From Planctomycetales bacterium 10988 (GTDB taxonomy: Bacteria > Planctomycetota > Planctomycetia > Pirellulales > Pb10988): a DNA stretch of 64,000 nt. This document shows, in pieces, positions 25,233-33,946 of this stretch. The stretch is from positions 1,798,001-1,862,000 of the forward strand of contig CP043547.1 of assembly GCA_009664345.1 (NCBI GenBank), in the 5' to 3' direction. Every line of letters starts with the position of its first letter. Within the stretch, counting starts at the first letter, position 1. The notes below the pieces were generated by a model. It was not told the origin of the DNA and did no database searches. It worked only from the letters and a program-made list of their open reading frames with translations. A program made the position numbers and the translations under genes.

Positions 25233-26504
25233 ATGCCGGAACCTCTTGATCCGAAACAAGTTAAGAATGTCCTCATTGTCAAAATGAGTTCCATGGGCGA
25301 TGTACTCCATACATTTCCTTCAGCGCTGGCTTTACGTAAATTGTTTCCCAAAGCCCATTTAGCGTGGACGGTCGAGGCAACACATGCCGGGGTTTTGGAA
25401 GGCCAGGCTTGGCTAGATGAAACCATCATCTGGAAACGACGCACCAGCTGGGCGGCGTGGAGGACGTTTCGCAGTCAATTGAATGCCCGAAAATGGGATT
25501 TGGCAATCGATTTTCAGGGGTTATTGCGAAGCGGGTGGATTACTTGGTTGAGTGGGGCCGAGCATCGAGTTGGCTTTTCCGGACTGCGAGAGAGACCTCA
25601 CTGGTTCTATAATAACATCATTCCCGTCAAGAGTTGGGATTGCCACGCTGTGGAGCGGCTTGCTTGGTTAGTTGAGCACCTGGGAGGGGAACTGGACACT
25701 TTGCCGATTGAACGACCTTATCTTACGCAACAGCCTCCACAGAATTGCTCTGCCGCAAAATATCTCTTTCCGCTCTGTCCACAGCCATCGGATCGTCAGG
25801 CCGTCAGCCAGTGGCTGCAAAAGAAGGGCTTTGACGAAGTGAAACATCGGCTTGTTCTGTTGGCTCCCCATTGCCGTCGTGAGGCCAATCGCTGGCCACT
25901 TGCTCGTTTTGCCAATTTGGCGGATAGATTATTATCTGATTCTCGGATCAAGGTAGCTCTCTTAGGAGGACCGGGAGCGAAAACTTTTTGCGATCAGATC
26001 GAAGCTTCCGCTTCCAGCGATTTATGGCGGGCCGATGGACAGTTTAGCCTTCTCGGCTCGGCCGCGTTAATGCAGCGGAGCGATATGCTGCTCACCGGAG
26101 ATACGGGGCCGATGCACTTGGCGGCAGGCATGGGATTGCCGATGGTTGTGCTGTTTGGAGCGACGAATCCCGTTCGTACTGGTCCTTACACAAGTCAAGC
26201 CGTCGGGCTCAACGCCGGGCTTTCTTGCTCTCCTTGCTATGCGAAGAAGTGTCCTTTGGGGGATCGCATTCCGCGTTGCATGCAACAGATCGAAGTCGAA
26301 GAAGTCTATCAGGCGATTCGCGGACAGCTCCATTTTGGGGAACTTCCCGCTGAGACCAGCTTCTTTCAACTGAATCAATCTACCTACACCCATCACGCCG
26401 GGCACTCGGGAGGTTCCTCGAAAGGGCAGGGGCCTCATCGAATGGCCTCTCCTCCTTCGACATCTTCTCCCAAACAATCTCCAGAAACCGATGCGAAGTC
26501 ATAA
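25233..26504 (+). CDS. Glycosyltransferase family 9 (heptosyltransferase-like)
   Basis: 423 residues. The start ILIVKMSSMGDVLHTFPSALALR (from about residue 13) is the N-terminal signature of GT9 enzymes such as WaaC/WaaF, which transfer ADP-heptose to lipopolysaccharide core. The C-terminal nucleotide-binding half has LLGGPGAKTFCDQIE and LTGDTGPMHLAAGMGLPMVVLFGATNP, the family's D/GTGPMHLA motif. A Cys-containing segment (SCSPCYAKKCPL) follows, as in many GT9 proteins, then about 45 low-complexity Ser/Pro/His-rich residues with no known role. It probably acts at the cytoplasmic face on a lipid or surface glycan. The ATG follows GCTGAGG. It stands alone. Confidence 0.93.
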   Translation: MPEPLDPKQVKNVLIVKMSSMGDVLHTFPSALALRKLFPKAHLAWTVEATHAGVLEGQAWLDETIIWKRRTSWAAWRTFRSQLNARKWDLAIDFQGLLRSGWITWLSGAEHRVGFSGLRERPHWFYNNIIPVKSWDCHAVERLAWLVEHLGGELDTLPIERPYLTQQPPQNCSAAKYLFPLCPQPSDRQAVSQWLQKKGFDEVKHRLVLLAPHCRREANRWPLARFANLADRLLSDSRIKVALLGGPGAKTFCDQIEASASSDLWRADGQFSLLGSAALMQRSDMLLTGDTGPMHLAAGMGLPMVVLFGATNPVRTGPYTSQAVGLNAGLSCSPCYAKKCPLGDRIPRCMQQIEVEEVYQAIRGQLHFGELPAETSFFQLNQSTYTHHAGHSGGSSKGQGPHRMASPPSTSSPKQSPETDAKS

Positions 26505-26896
26505 CGTGATTCACATTCGCTACTATTTCTCGTTGAAATCTTTCTTTTCTACCACAAAAACGAGAGTTGCGATCACTGGGCCACTTGGTTCGCTTTACCA
26601 TCTCTGTTGACTTATTTAGAATAGCCGATGAGTAAGGGTTTCTCTTTCGGAAACAATTTTCCCCTTAGAATTTCCTTCTCTTCGAAATCTGGAGAAACTT
26701 CCCGGACAGTTTGGGGTTTCAACTATTAAGCGGATTGAAGATTGTGGAAGAACGGCAAATAGAAATTCATGATTTCTTTTGCGAATTTTCCTCATTTCTT
26801 CATCGCTTAAAAAATTGAGCTTCATCTCTCCGAGTGGATCACTTTTTGGAATCCTAGACGCTGATCAATAGCGTCCCTTGAGGCGGTGAGGCATCC
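26505..26896. other. 392-base intergenic region before the sigma factor gene
   Basis: AT-rich, without a supported gene. A TTGACT at 26610 could be a -35 but no good -10 sits at the right distance. GGAAACAATTTTCC near 26660 is a loose palindrome. No terminator for the GT9 gene was seen. Confidence 0.4.
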
Positions 26897-27535
26897 TTGG
26901 ACGGAAATGATTCCTCTTCCAATGCATACGAGTTGCGCGATCCGGATGTGCGACTGATGCTCGAGGTACGTGATGACAATGCGGCCGCCTTCGAGGAATT
27001 GGTGCTGCGTTATCAGAATCGTCTCGTAGCCATCTTAGAACATCTGGTCGGAAATCGCGACTTGGCCGAAGACTTGGCTCAAGAGGTATTCCTCCGGGTG
27101 TATCGTGCTCGAGGGCGTTACGAACCGACCGCGAAGTTTTCGACCTGGCTGTTCACGATTGCCAATAATGTTGCCTCCAATGCTTTGCGAACCAAATCTC
27201 GGCGGAAAGAGGTCAACTGGGACTCGCAGGAAGATGGCTCGCAAGCGATCGGCTTCGATCAACTGTTGCAAGTTTCCAGCGGGCAAATGCCGGCGAGACA
27301 ACTCGATAAAGCCGAAATGAAAGATATTGTCAGCGCGGCCATGTTGACTCTCAATGAACGTCAAAGGATGGCTGTGCTTTTGAATAAATTTGAAAGTATG
27401 AGTTATGCGGATATTGGAGAAGTCATGGAACTTTCTCCAAAAGCGATTAAGTCCTTGCTTTCTCGCGCCCGAGGAAAACTTAAAGAAATCATCGAACCTT
27501 ATGTCGAACAAGGCCAGAAACCGCGCGTACAATAA
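26897..27535 (+). CDS. ECF-type RNA polymerase sigma factor
   Basis: 212 residues. Region 2 is clear (AFEELVLRYQNRLVAILEHLVGN, DLAEDLAQEVFLRVYRARGRY, KFSTWLFTIANNVASNALR) and region 4 follows a linker of about 55 residues (TLNERQRMAVLLNKFESMSYADIGEVM, SPKAIKSLLSRARGKLKE). No Met fits the conserved start, so the TTG at 26897 behind GGCGGTGAGG is used. It would direct RNA polymerase to a specific promoter set. A membrane-anchored anti-sigma-like protein is encoded 118 bases downstream, and a third membrane protein overlaps that one, which makes a sigma/anti-sigma/sensor unit. Confidence 0.93.
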   Translation: MDGNDSSSNAYELRDPDVRLMLEVRDDNAAAFEELVLRYQNRLVAILEHLVGNRDLAEDLAQEVFLRVYRARGRYEPTAKFSTWLFTIANNVASNALRTKSRRKEVNWDSQEDGSQAIGFDQLLQVSSGQMPARQLDKAEMKDIVSAAMLTLNERQRMAVLLNKFESMSYADIGEVMELSPKAIKSLLSRARGKLKEIIEPYVEQGQKPRVQ

Positions 27536-27653
27536 GAGTCGGTGATTGAAATCGATTCAACGAACTAGCTAAGGAAGGGAATTTTCCTTCGTTTTGATCC
27601 CGTTTCGGATCACAGTAGATTTCCCCTAAGGAAGTCGTTTGGGACGTAATAGA

Positions 27654-28169
27654 ATGTCTGATAAACAATTTGCGGACACCGGGCCTTTATTTTCTTCGGA
27701 AGATTTAGTGGCCTACCTGGATGGCGAACTTCCCGCCGATCAGCAGGCGTTGTTGGAACAGCAACTCTCCTATGATCCGGCGATGCGTCGCGAATTGCAG
27801 TCCCTGGAATCCGTGTGGGATATGCTCGATGTCTTGCCACGTACCGAAGTCGACGAGCGATTTACCACCACGACGATTGAAATGGTTTCCCATAAGGTTG
27901 ATGAATCACTCACGACGGCCTTTGAGGAACTTCCCACCAAACGCCGGAGAACGTGGCTCATGCTCCTTGGGGCATCTCTCTTGATGGCGGTTTTTGGATA
28001 TGCCTTCGGAAGATGGCTCTGGAGCGATCCCAACGACGAGCTGTTACGCGATCTGCCTGTATTGCAGCGAATGGACTCCTATCGCAAAATTGAAACACTC
28101 CCCGCGCTGAAAACCTTGGCCGAAAGTGGAGTCTTTGATGAAAAAACCAATGAATCCCCGAAAGAGTAA
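27654..28169 (+). CDS. Putative membrane-anchored anti-sigma factor
   Basis: 171 residues. The N-terminal DLVAYLDGELPADQQALLEQQLSYDP is the usual opening of anti-sigma and zf-HC2-like proteins, but the zinc ligands (HxxxCxxC) are absent. One membrane segment lies at about 105-124 (WLMLLGASLLMAVFGYAFG), followed by about 45 residues outside the cytoplasm. Position directly after an ECF sigma gene supports an anti-sigma role; binding to the sigma factor is inferred. The ATG at 27654 is preferred over an in-frame TTG 15 bases upstream. Its end overlaps the next gene by 32 bases. Confidence 0.8.
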   Translation: MSDKQFADTGPLFSSEDLVAYLDGELPADQQALLEQQLSYDPAMRRELQSLESVWDMLDVLPRTEVDERFTTTTIEMVSHKVDESLTTAFEELPTKRRRTWLMLLGASLLMAVFGYAFGRWLWSDPNDELLRDLPVLQRMDSYRKIETLPALKTLAESGVFDEKTNESPKE

Positions 28170-29355
28170 TCTCCTCTGGAATCGTCGCAAGCGAATAGCC
28201 GTTTCCTTTCTGCTATTGTTCGCATTCGGACTGCTTCCTTTTTTATTAGGAGCCATGTCTCCTGGGAAAGATAACGACTGGCGTCAAGATTGGATCGAGA
28301 TGGTTGACTCCATGAGTCCTGCCGAAAAGGAACAACTCAAACGGCAATGGGAATGGCTCCGTTCCAACGAAGCGGATAAGCAACGCCATGAGTTGAAGAA
28401 TCTCGATTTCGCGATCCGCGTCGGAGCACAAGGGGATTACTATCGAAAAGTCCTTGATAACTATGCGACTTGGTTCGATGACCTTCCTTTTGATGAACAA
28501 CGAAAGTTAATGGATTTGCCTCCTCAACTTCGTGCCGAAAGAGCGATCGAGTTACGCAAGGAGCAAATGCAACGCGAACATGATGCTCAAATGCTCTCCG
28601 AGGAAGAACTCAAAGCGATTGTCGAATCCTTTGTGGAGAAAGGTCGGGAACTGTCGAAAACCGGCCCGCGGATTTTCCAACAACAACAAGGCCGCCGCGT
28701 TCGAGGTTTTCAAGAATACTTCTCTCGAAAGCTTGAAGAAGAGGCCGAGGGGAAGCATTCCCCGGATCATTTCCGACGCATGTTCGCTTTTTCGGCCAAA
28801 GAGTGGGGGCCAGGAGACGTCAGCATCATCAGGGTCATCATGGGTGCGGTTCAGGATGATCCAAGCTTCTGGAAAAGCACGATTGATAAATTGACCCCCA
28901 AGACCCAAGAAACTCTTGCAGATCAAGGGAATCTTGAGCAACAAGCCAACCTCTTGCGGACTTGGATGCGTGCCACCGTTGAGGAATATTGGACCGAACG
29001 CCGTGACGAGTTTTCCCAAAAGCCTTTCGATCTATTACGCGGCTATTACGAAGAACTCACCGAAGAAGAACGCGAACGGCTCGATTCACTGCCCCCGGAA
29101 GATGTCTTCCAAGTGCTGCCGCGTTTGATCCAAGAACGCGATCCAGACCGCCGCACCTTTGGGCATCCTTTTTTCTCGAATAACCGCAATAACAGAAGAG
29201 CCGGACCGCCACCTCCAAACGGACGTGATCCTTTTGATGGACCACCCCGTCGCGGACCAGGCATGAATCGTCCGCCAGGGGGGCCGGGTCCGCCCGACCT
29301 TTTTCCCGGACCGGACGATCCCCCTGAAGATCGCACTCCCCTCCCACGAACCTAA
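28138..29355 (+). CDS. Membrane-anchored hypothetical protein, helical with Pro/Gly-rich tail
   Basis: 405 residues, not assigned to a named family. After a basic N terminus a membrane segment (about 22-42, IAVSFLLLFAFGLLPFLLG) is followed by a long charged, mostly helical region with repeated short units of the form MSPAEKEQLKRQWEWLRS, LPFDEQRKLMDLPPQLRAE and LTEEERERLDSLPPEDVFQ, reminiscent of DUF3106-like repeats in anti-sigma-linked proteins. The last 60 residues are rich in Pro, Gly, Arg and Asp. The ATG at 28138 follows GGAG and lies inside the anti-sigma gene (32-base overlap), so translation is coupled. Likely an accessory or sensor of the sigma/anti-sigma pair. Confidence 0.85.
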   Translation: MKKPMNPRKSNLLWNRRKRIAVSFLLLFAFGLLPFLLGAMSPGKDNDWRQDWIEMVDSMSPAEKEQLKRQWEWLRSNEADKQRHELKNLDFAIRVGAQGDYYRKVLDNYATWFDDLPFDEQRKLMDLPPQLRAERAIELRKEQMQREHDAQMLSEEELKAIVESFVEKGRELSKTGPRIFQQQQGRRVRGFQEYFSRKLEEEAEGKHSPDHFRRMFAFSAKEWGPGDVSIIRVIMGAVQDDPSFWKSTIDKLTPKTQETLADQGNLEQQANLLRTWMRATVEEYWTERRDEFSQKPFDLLRGYYEELTEEERERLDSLPPEDVFQVLPRLIQERDPDRRTFGHPFFSNNRNNRRAGPPPPNGRDPFDGPPRRGPGMNRPPGGPGPPDLFPGPDDPPEDRTPLPRT

Positions 29356-29393
29356 AGACTGCTGCCGGCTTTTCGATTCTTGTCGGTCTTTTC
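29354..29393 (+). terminator. Probable terminator after the sigma operon
   Basis: AAAGACTG (29354-29361) pairs with CGGTCTTT (29384-29391), with one G-T pair, and internal pairing CCGG/TCGG; T-rich sequence follows. It starts at the stop codon of the membrane protein gene. Confidence 0.4.
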
Positions 29394-29549
29394 TCGCACC
29401 TTCGTTCAACGCTCCCTATAATGGTTGGAGTTGAAACTACCGGAACGCATTCAAGAGCTTTCCTCACCAACGATGTTAAGGAAACCCTTCTTTTTCGGTA
29501 GAGCTAGCATGACGAGAATGAAGCAAGCGGGAACGAGGTAGGAGAGCGA

Positions 29550-30533
29550 ATGACCGATCCAATTGTGCAAACCCATCAACTGACCAAACGTTATGGGAAC
29601 TTCACCGCACTTGATCATTGCAACCTGGAAGTCGACCGTGGCGAAGTGTTTGGCCTGTTGGGACCAAATGGGGCAGGGAAGACGACCCTCATTCGCACCA
29701 TGCTCGGCTATATTCAACCGACCGCAGGCGAAGCGTTTCTCGATGGATTGCATTGCCATCGGCAGACTCTGGAGGTCCATCGACGAGTCGCCTATCTACC
29801 GGGAGAAGTTCGTCTCTTTCGTCGCATGCGAGGCAGGGATGTCCTTCAGTTTTTGACCCAACTCCGGGCGGATGGGAATGTCGAAAGGGCCTACCGAATC
29901 GCGGATCGGCTGGATACGGATCTTTCGCGGCGAGTTGCTCAATGTTCTTCCGGGATGCGGCAAAAGCTGGGTTTGGCAGCGGTTTTCGCTTTGGATACGC
30001 CCTTGTTGATCCTCGACGAGCCGACCACGCATCTGGACCCCACCGCCCGCAATGAAGTCGTGCAGCTTGTCCGCGAAGCCCATGATCGTGGGCAAACGGT
30101 CCTCTTTTCATCGCATGTTTTAAGTGAAGTCGAGGCTGTTTCGCACCGGACTGTCGTCCTCCGTCGGGGCAAACTTGTCCACATTCAAAAGATGGACGAA
30201 CTCCGCAAACAGCACCGCATTTCCGCTCAGTTCTCTGGAGAACTTCCCCCGCTGCCCGATTCGTTGGATGGCGTCAGCGGGTGGCAAACCCGGACGGAAG
30301 GGGCTTTTGTGCTCGATGTTCGAGGGGATTTGACTCCGCTGTTGGGATGGCTGGCGACCTTGCCCATCAAACAAATTTCTATCCAACCCTTGGGGCTTGC
30401 CAGCGTCTATGAACGGTATCACGCCTCTTCGCTGGAAGACGATCCTTCGCCACAAAACGGAATTCAACCCGGCGAAGCTTCTGCCACTTCTTCCTCCACT
30501 GAACCTTCCGAAGAGGTCACCGCCTCCTCTTAA
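29550..30533 (+). CDS. ABC transporter ATP-binding protein
   Basis: 327 residues. Walker A GPNGAGKTT (38-46), Walker B LLILDEPTTHLDP (from about 150) and the switch His in FSSHVLSEVE are present. The signature loop reads CSSGMRQKLGLA rather than LSGGMRQR, which keeps the SG core. About 100 extra C-terminal residues form a regulatory domain and end in a Ser/Glu/Thr-rich tail. This is the CcmA/DRA-type ATPase that pairs with ABC-2 permeases for export of lipids, drugs or proteins. The permease gene follows after 24 bases, so the two form one exporter of unknown substrate. Confidence 0.95.
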   Translation: MTDPIVQTHQLTKRYGNFTALDHCNLEVDRGEVFGLLGPNGAGKTTLIRTMLGYIQPTAGEAFLDGLHCHRQTLEVHRRVAYLPGEVRLFRRMRGRDVLQFLTQLRADGNVERAYRIADRLDTDLSRRVAQCSSGMRQKLGLAAVFALDTPLLILDEPTTHLDPTARNEVVQLVREAHDRGQTVLFSSHVLSEVEAVSHRTVVLRRGKLVHIQKMDELRKQHRISAQFSGELPPLPDSLDGVSGWQTRTEGAFVLDVRGDLTPLLGWLATLPIKQISIQPLGLASVYERYHASSLEDDPSPQNGIQPGEASATSSSTEPSEEVTASS

Positions 30534-30557
30534 TCATTTCCAAGATAGGAATTTCCC

Positions 30558-31442
30558 ATGAGTCATGCCGTGGAGACTCTGCCTCCTGAGACGACCCCAT
30601 CGAGATCGAATCCACCCCTTTTCTGGGTTCTCTGGCGAAAGCTGTGGGGAGATGCCTGCTTACAATTGGTCGCCAGTTCGATTCTGCTTTTCAGTTTCGG
30701 TTGGATTTTTGTCTGGGTCGTTGGGCAATTGAAACCGGGGGCCTGGTCGGCAATTTTAAAGCTGATGCCGAATTTTATGCTGCCTATCTTTGGCGTTCCG
30801 ATCAATGAATTGGCCAGCCTCAATAGTCATCTAAGTATGCTTTATCTCGATGTCGTCGTGTTGGTCACCTGCATTGCTTGGGCGATTGGGCGTGGTTCCG
30901 ATCCGATTTCGGGAGAGCTTGGCCGGGGGACGCTTGAGATGTTGCTCGCCCAGCCGATCCGCCGCGTGACGTGGCTGAGCCTTCACCTGAGTGTTTCGAT
31001 TCTTGGTGGCGTTCTCTTAGCAGCTTCGCTGATCGTCGGGCAAACGTTGGGGATTTTTATGATCGAACTTCCCGAAAAAATCGATCCGCTCTACTACCTT
31101 CCCGCAGCGATGAACTTGGCCTGTCTTACCGTTTGCGTCTTGGGAATCACGACGCTTTTCTCTGCCTGGGAAGTCGAACGATGGCGGACGATCGGCCTGA
31201 TGACAGGGTTTTACATCGTTAGCCTGATTATGAAAGTGGTCGGTCGCCTCTGGGAACCGGGCGAGTGGCTCCACTATTTTACTTTCCTGACCGCCTATGA
31301 ACCGCAAATCCTCGTCCTGCGGCAAGCAGAAGGGTGGGGCATGGTCTTCTCACATTGCGGCATCTTGCTGGGAATTGGCCTCGTGTGCATGACCCTTGCG
31401 TTGATCATCTTTCACAAACGTGACCTGCCTGCCCCACTTTAA
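30558..31442 (+). CDS. ABC-2 type transporter permease
   Basis: 294 residues with about six membrane helices. The block ELGRGTLEMLLAQPIRRVTWLSLHLSVS (with GTLE-LL-PI) is the hallmark of ABC-2 permeases of the YhhJ/NosY kind. The first helix starts near residue 30 after a short cytoplasmic segment. It works with the ATPase encoded 24 bases upstream. Its TAA stop overlaps the stop of the convergent DUF971 gene by four bases. Confidence 0.93.
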   Translation: MSHAVETLPPETTPSRSNPPLFWVLWRKLWGDACLQLVASSILLFSFGWIFVWVVGQLKPGAWSAILKLMPNFMLPIFGVPINELASLNSHLSMLYLDVVVLVTCIAWAIGRGSDPISGELGRGTLEMLLAQPIRRVTWLSLHLSVSILGGVLLAASLIVGQTLGIFMIELPEKIDPLYYLPAAMNLACLTVCVLGITTLFSAWEVERWRTIGLMTGFYIVSLIMKVVGRLWEPGEWLHYFTFLTAYEPQILVLRQAEGWGMVFSHCGILLGIGLVCMTLALIIFHKRDLPAPL

Positions 31443-31771
31443 GAAGGCGTTTCCGAAGGGATTTCCTTGCCTAGATTAAGCAGGGTCTCCAAGTTGTAGA
31501 TACCTCGGTCACAACCTCGATTAAAGGTGAAAGAGTAGGCATAGTTGCCGACGGGATGAACGGCGAGAAGTCGCAAAGGTTCATTTTCTCCCGGCTGAAG
31601 CACGGGAAGTGCCAGCTTTGGTTTCGGCTTAGAACGTTTCTCCCGACAACCAGCACAGGGGCAGTTATCCAAAATCTCCGGATAGCGATACTCTCTTAAT
31701 TGCCCATTGCTCCACTCAATTTGAAGCCGATCCGGTTCCACCTTCGCCAACTTGGTCGGATAAATCTCCAT
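31439..31771 (-). CDS. DUF971-domain protein
   Basis: 110 residues from the Met at 31771; a GTG at 31849 would add 26 residues without family similarity. The core LQIEWSNGQLREYRYPEILDNCPCAGCREKR and the end VGNYAYSFTF-NRGCDRGIYNLETLLNLG match the DUF971 domain, also found as the N-terminal part of gamma-butyrobetaine hydroxylases, where its Cys residues bind zinc. Stand-alone copies often lie near iron-sulfur or P-loop ATPase genes; here it lies next to a P450 gene. The function is unknown. Confidence 0.88.
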   Translation of the reverse strand: MEIYPTKLAKVEPDRLQIEWSNGQLREYRYPEILDNCPCAGCREKRSKPKPKLALPVLQPGENEPLRLLAVHPVGNYAYSFTFNRGCDRGIYNLETLLNLGKEIPSETPS

Positions 31772-31916
31772 AAAACTCTGCTCGATTCCAAAAAGCGCTT
31801 TTTGACATATTAAAAAGAGGAGGTTCTCTTGTTCATCATAGCTCGCCACTATCTTCCATTATAGAAATGATGCAGCAAGAGAACATCCTCTCTCATTGGA
31901 ATCGAAAAAGACCGAC

Positions 31917-33320
31917 TCAGTTTAGCGTCGTCGGCATTTCAACGAGATCGACCATTTGATGGATATTGCCTCGAATAAAACTCGCTTTCGGCTCCGTCGA
32001 GGGATCGAGCAGTCGCATCGGCACCGAACTTGTCGGATTGAGCATCGTGGAAATGACCTTCCCATTGATCTCGGCATTTGGTTCGATTTGCAAATTGAAC
32101 TTACGCAAAATCATCGGCAAGGTAATTCGCAAGATCATGGATGCCAGCGGCCCGCCCAAGCACATCCGCGGCCCGGTCGCAAACGGGAGATACGCGTACG
32201 GCGAAGGCTGAATCGTTTCCCAACGACTTGGGATGAAGCGTTCCGGTTCCTCAAAGAGCGATTCCATGTGATGCGTGATGAACTGGCTAAAGATCACCGG
32301 AGTCCCTGGTTTGAATTGAATCCCACCAAGTTCCACGGGGAGATTGACAATCCGTTGCGAATAACTCGATGCCGGCAAGACACGCATACTCTCTTTGATG
32401 ACTCGCTCCAAGACGGGCATTTCATCCCGGCCATAAACGGTGATCTCTTCCTGCGGTACGGCGTTCAACTCTTTGCGAACTTCCCGCATTACCGAAGGGT
32501 GTTGAGCCAAGAGCAACATCGTCCAAGTAAACGTATGGGCTGTCGTCAGATGGGCCGCTCCAAAAACCAATGCGGTATGGCCAATCAAGGCGTCTTCACT
32601 CAGCGAACCTCGCTCGTCGTGAGCACGTAGCATCAAGCTGAGGACATCGGTTCCCGGCTTGCCCGACTGGCGGAGTTTGATCATCTCGCGGATACGAGCT
32701 TCCAGCTTTTCCGCGTAATCGATCAGTTCTTGATAAGAATCTCGACTTTGATGATTGGAAACCAAAGCACCGATGCCGACTTCGTGATTCATCGCGACCC
32801 AGCGATCGAGCATCCGCCCGATTTCAAGCGCGAGGTCGGGAACATCAAACCCAAAGAGCATCGTGCTGGTCACGCGCAGCATGTACTCAACCATCTCGGT
32901 ATGAATATCGCGAGTTTCTCCGACCTTCCAGGTGTCAAGCGTCGATTTCGCCAGTTCCACCAGAGGCTCGTGATAAGAAACAAACGAGTTTTTTTGAAAG
33001 GGGCGTGCGACCATTCGCCGGTTTCGACGATGCGTCTGCTCATTCATACTCAGCAAACCACTGGTCAACCGACGTTGCGCACTCTTCTTCGGTCCTCGAA
33101 TGACGAAGAAGCGTGAGTGAAAGGTCTTCATATCACTCAGAACTTGTTGATTCAATTCCGGACCAAAGACGAAAACGACTTGCTGATCTCCATCTTCCAA
33201 AATCGCAAGTTCCCCGTGTTCCTGATGAAGCTTCCGCATGCAAGCTAACGGGTCTTTGGGAAAATCGGTAAGGTCGCCATAAGTAATAGGAAGCTGCTTG
33301 GCGCCAAATTTCGGGGCCAT
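31917..33320 (-). CDS. Cytochrome P450
   Basis: 467 residues from the ATG at 33320, which follows GAAGGAAC; an in-frame TTG 30 bases upstream is less likely. The oxygen-binding I-helix reads FGAAHLTT (about 253-260), the K-helix ExxR is ESMR (310-313), and the heme loop is FATGPRMCLGG with the thiolate Cys at about 387. Length and lack of an N-terminal membrane anchor point to a soluble bacterial P450. The substrate is unknown. No ferredoxin or ferredoxin reductase is encoded nearby. Upstream lies a perfect 14-base palindrome that could be its operator. Confidence 0.96.
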   Translation of the reverse strand: MAPKFGAKQLPITYGDLTDFPKDPLACMRKLHQEHGELAILEDGDQQVVFVFGPELNQQVLSDMKTFHSRFFVIRGPKKSAQRRLTSGLLSMNEQTHRRNRRMVARPFQKNSFVSYHEPLVELAKSTLDTWKVGETRDIHTEMVEYMLRVTSTMLFGFDVPDLALEIGRMLDRWVAMNHEVGIGALVSNHQSRDSYQELIDYAEKLEARIREMIKLRQSGKPGTDVLSLMLRAHDERGSLSEDALIGHTALVFGAAHLTTAHTFTWTMLLLAQHPSVMREVRKELNAVPQEEITVYGRDEMPVLERVIKESMRVLPASSYSQRIVNLPVELGGIQFKPGTPVIFSQFITHHMESLFEEPERFIPSRWETIQPSPYAYLPFATGPRMCLGGPLASMILRITLPMILRKFNLQIEPNAEINGKVISTMLNPTSSVPMRLLDPSTEPKASFIRGNIHQMVDLVEMPTTLN

Positions 33321-33466
33321 ATTCGGAGTTCCTTCTATATCGTATCTCAAATTGAGGATGTATCCTTCGTTTCCAGGCGTTCGTTACAATGGGCAATGCC
33401 TGAAAATCATCCCTCCTATCTTCATAATATGGGGGCTTTAGTAAAAATGGATAAATTTATTTTGGC

Positions 33467-33480
33467 TTTCTGTACAGAAA
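33467..33480. promoter_or_regulatory. Perfect palindrome TTTCTGTACAGAAA upstream of the P450 gene
   Basis: A 14-base perfect inverted repeat about 150 bases before the P450 start. It looks like a dimeric regulator site. It resembles CTGT/ACAG operators only in part, and no regulator is encoded next to it. Confidence 0.4.
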
Positions 33481-33646
33481 AAGGGGGTAAAAAAAACCAA
33501 ATAGAAGGAATAGTAGTTCTTTAAGGATTAAAAACCCGTCAAACCCGCTTGCTGTTGAAAGAAATGGGAATTAAAAACAAGTATTCGACTGGCATTTAAT
33601 CCTTTATTGGTTGAGGAAATGATCCACTGATTGACAGGGAGGAACC

Positions 33647-33754
33647 GTGGAAGATTCTTCCGCCAGCAGCGAAGAAAACGATAAATTCGCAGCGAAAGCG
33701 AATAAAGCAACCCTCCACTGGATCGGGGAGGTTGACAATTGGGAAAGGAGATGA
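33647..33754 (+). CDS. Possible small protein, 35 residues
   Basis: GTG at 33647 preceded by GGGAGG at a good distance, open for 35 codons to TGA at 33752-33754. The product is hydrophilic, acidic and serine-rich at first, then lysine/alanine-rich, ending in Trp/Arg. Nothing is recognised in it; a chance frame cannot be excluded. Confidence 0.2.
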   Translation: MEDSSASSEENDKFAAKANKATLHWIGEVDNWERR

Positions 33755-33946
33755 CAGGGTATTTTTTTAGCGATAGGGAGAGTCTCCGGTCAAAAGGGAT
33801 TCAAGAGTCAATGCCATCAAGGGTTTCCCTGTTTCTACAGGTTTTTGACCAGACACTCTCACCGTCGTTTTTCGCATTGTCGGCTCTATAATAGGGTTGC
33901 TTGGGTCAGATGATCAATTCTCCGAGAACATTGGTTTACTACACTT

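Larger units (their letters stand above)
33321..33946. other. 626-base divergent region between the P450 and GYF genes
   Basis: Holds a perfect 14-base palindrome (33467-33480), a 35-codon open frame with a good ribosome site (33647-33754), and a TATAAT at 33887-33892 that could serve the GYF gene although no good -35 is at the right distance. The remainder is AT-rich without recognised features. Confidence 0.5.

Noticed and set aside
33467-33480. LexA (SOS) box
   Set aside because: Only the CTGT/ACAG arms match, and without the usual spacing; no SOS gene is adjacent.
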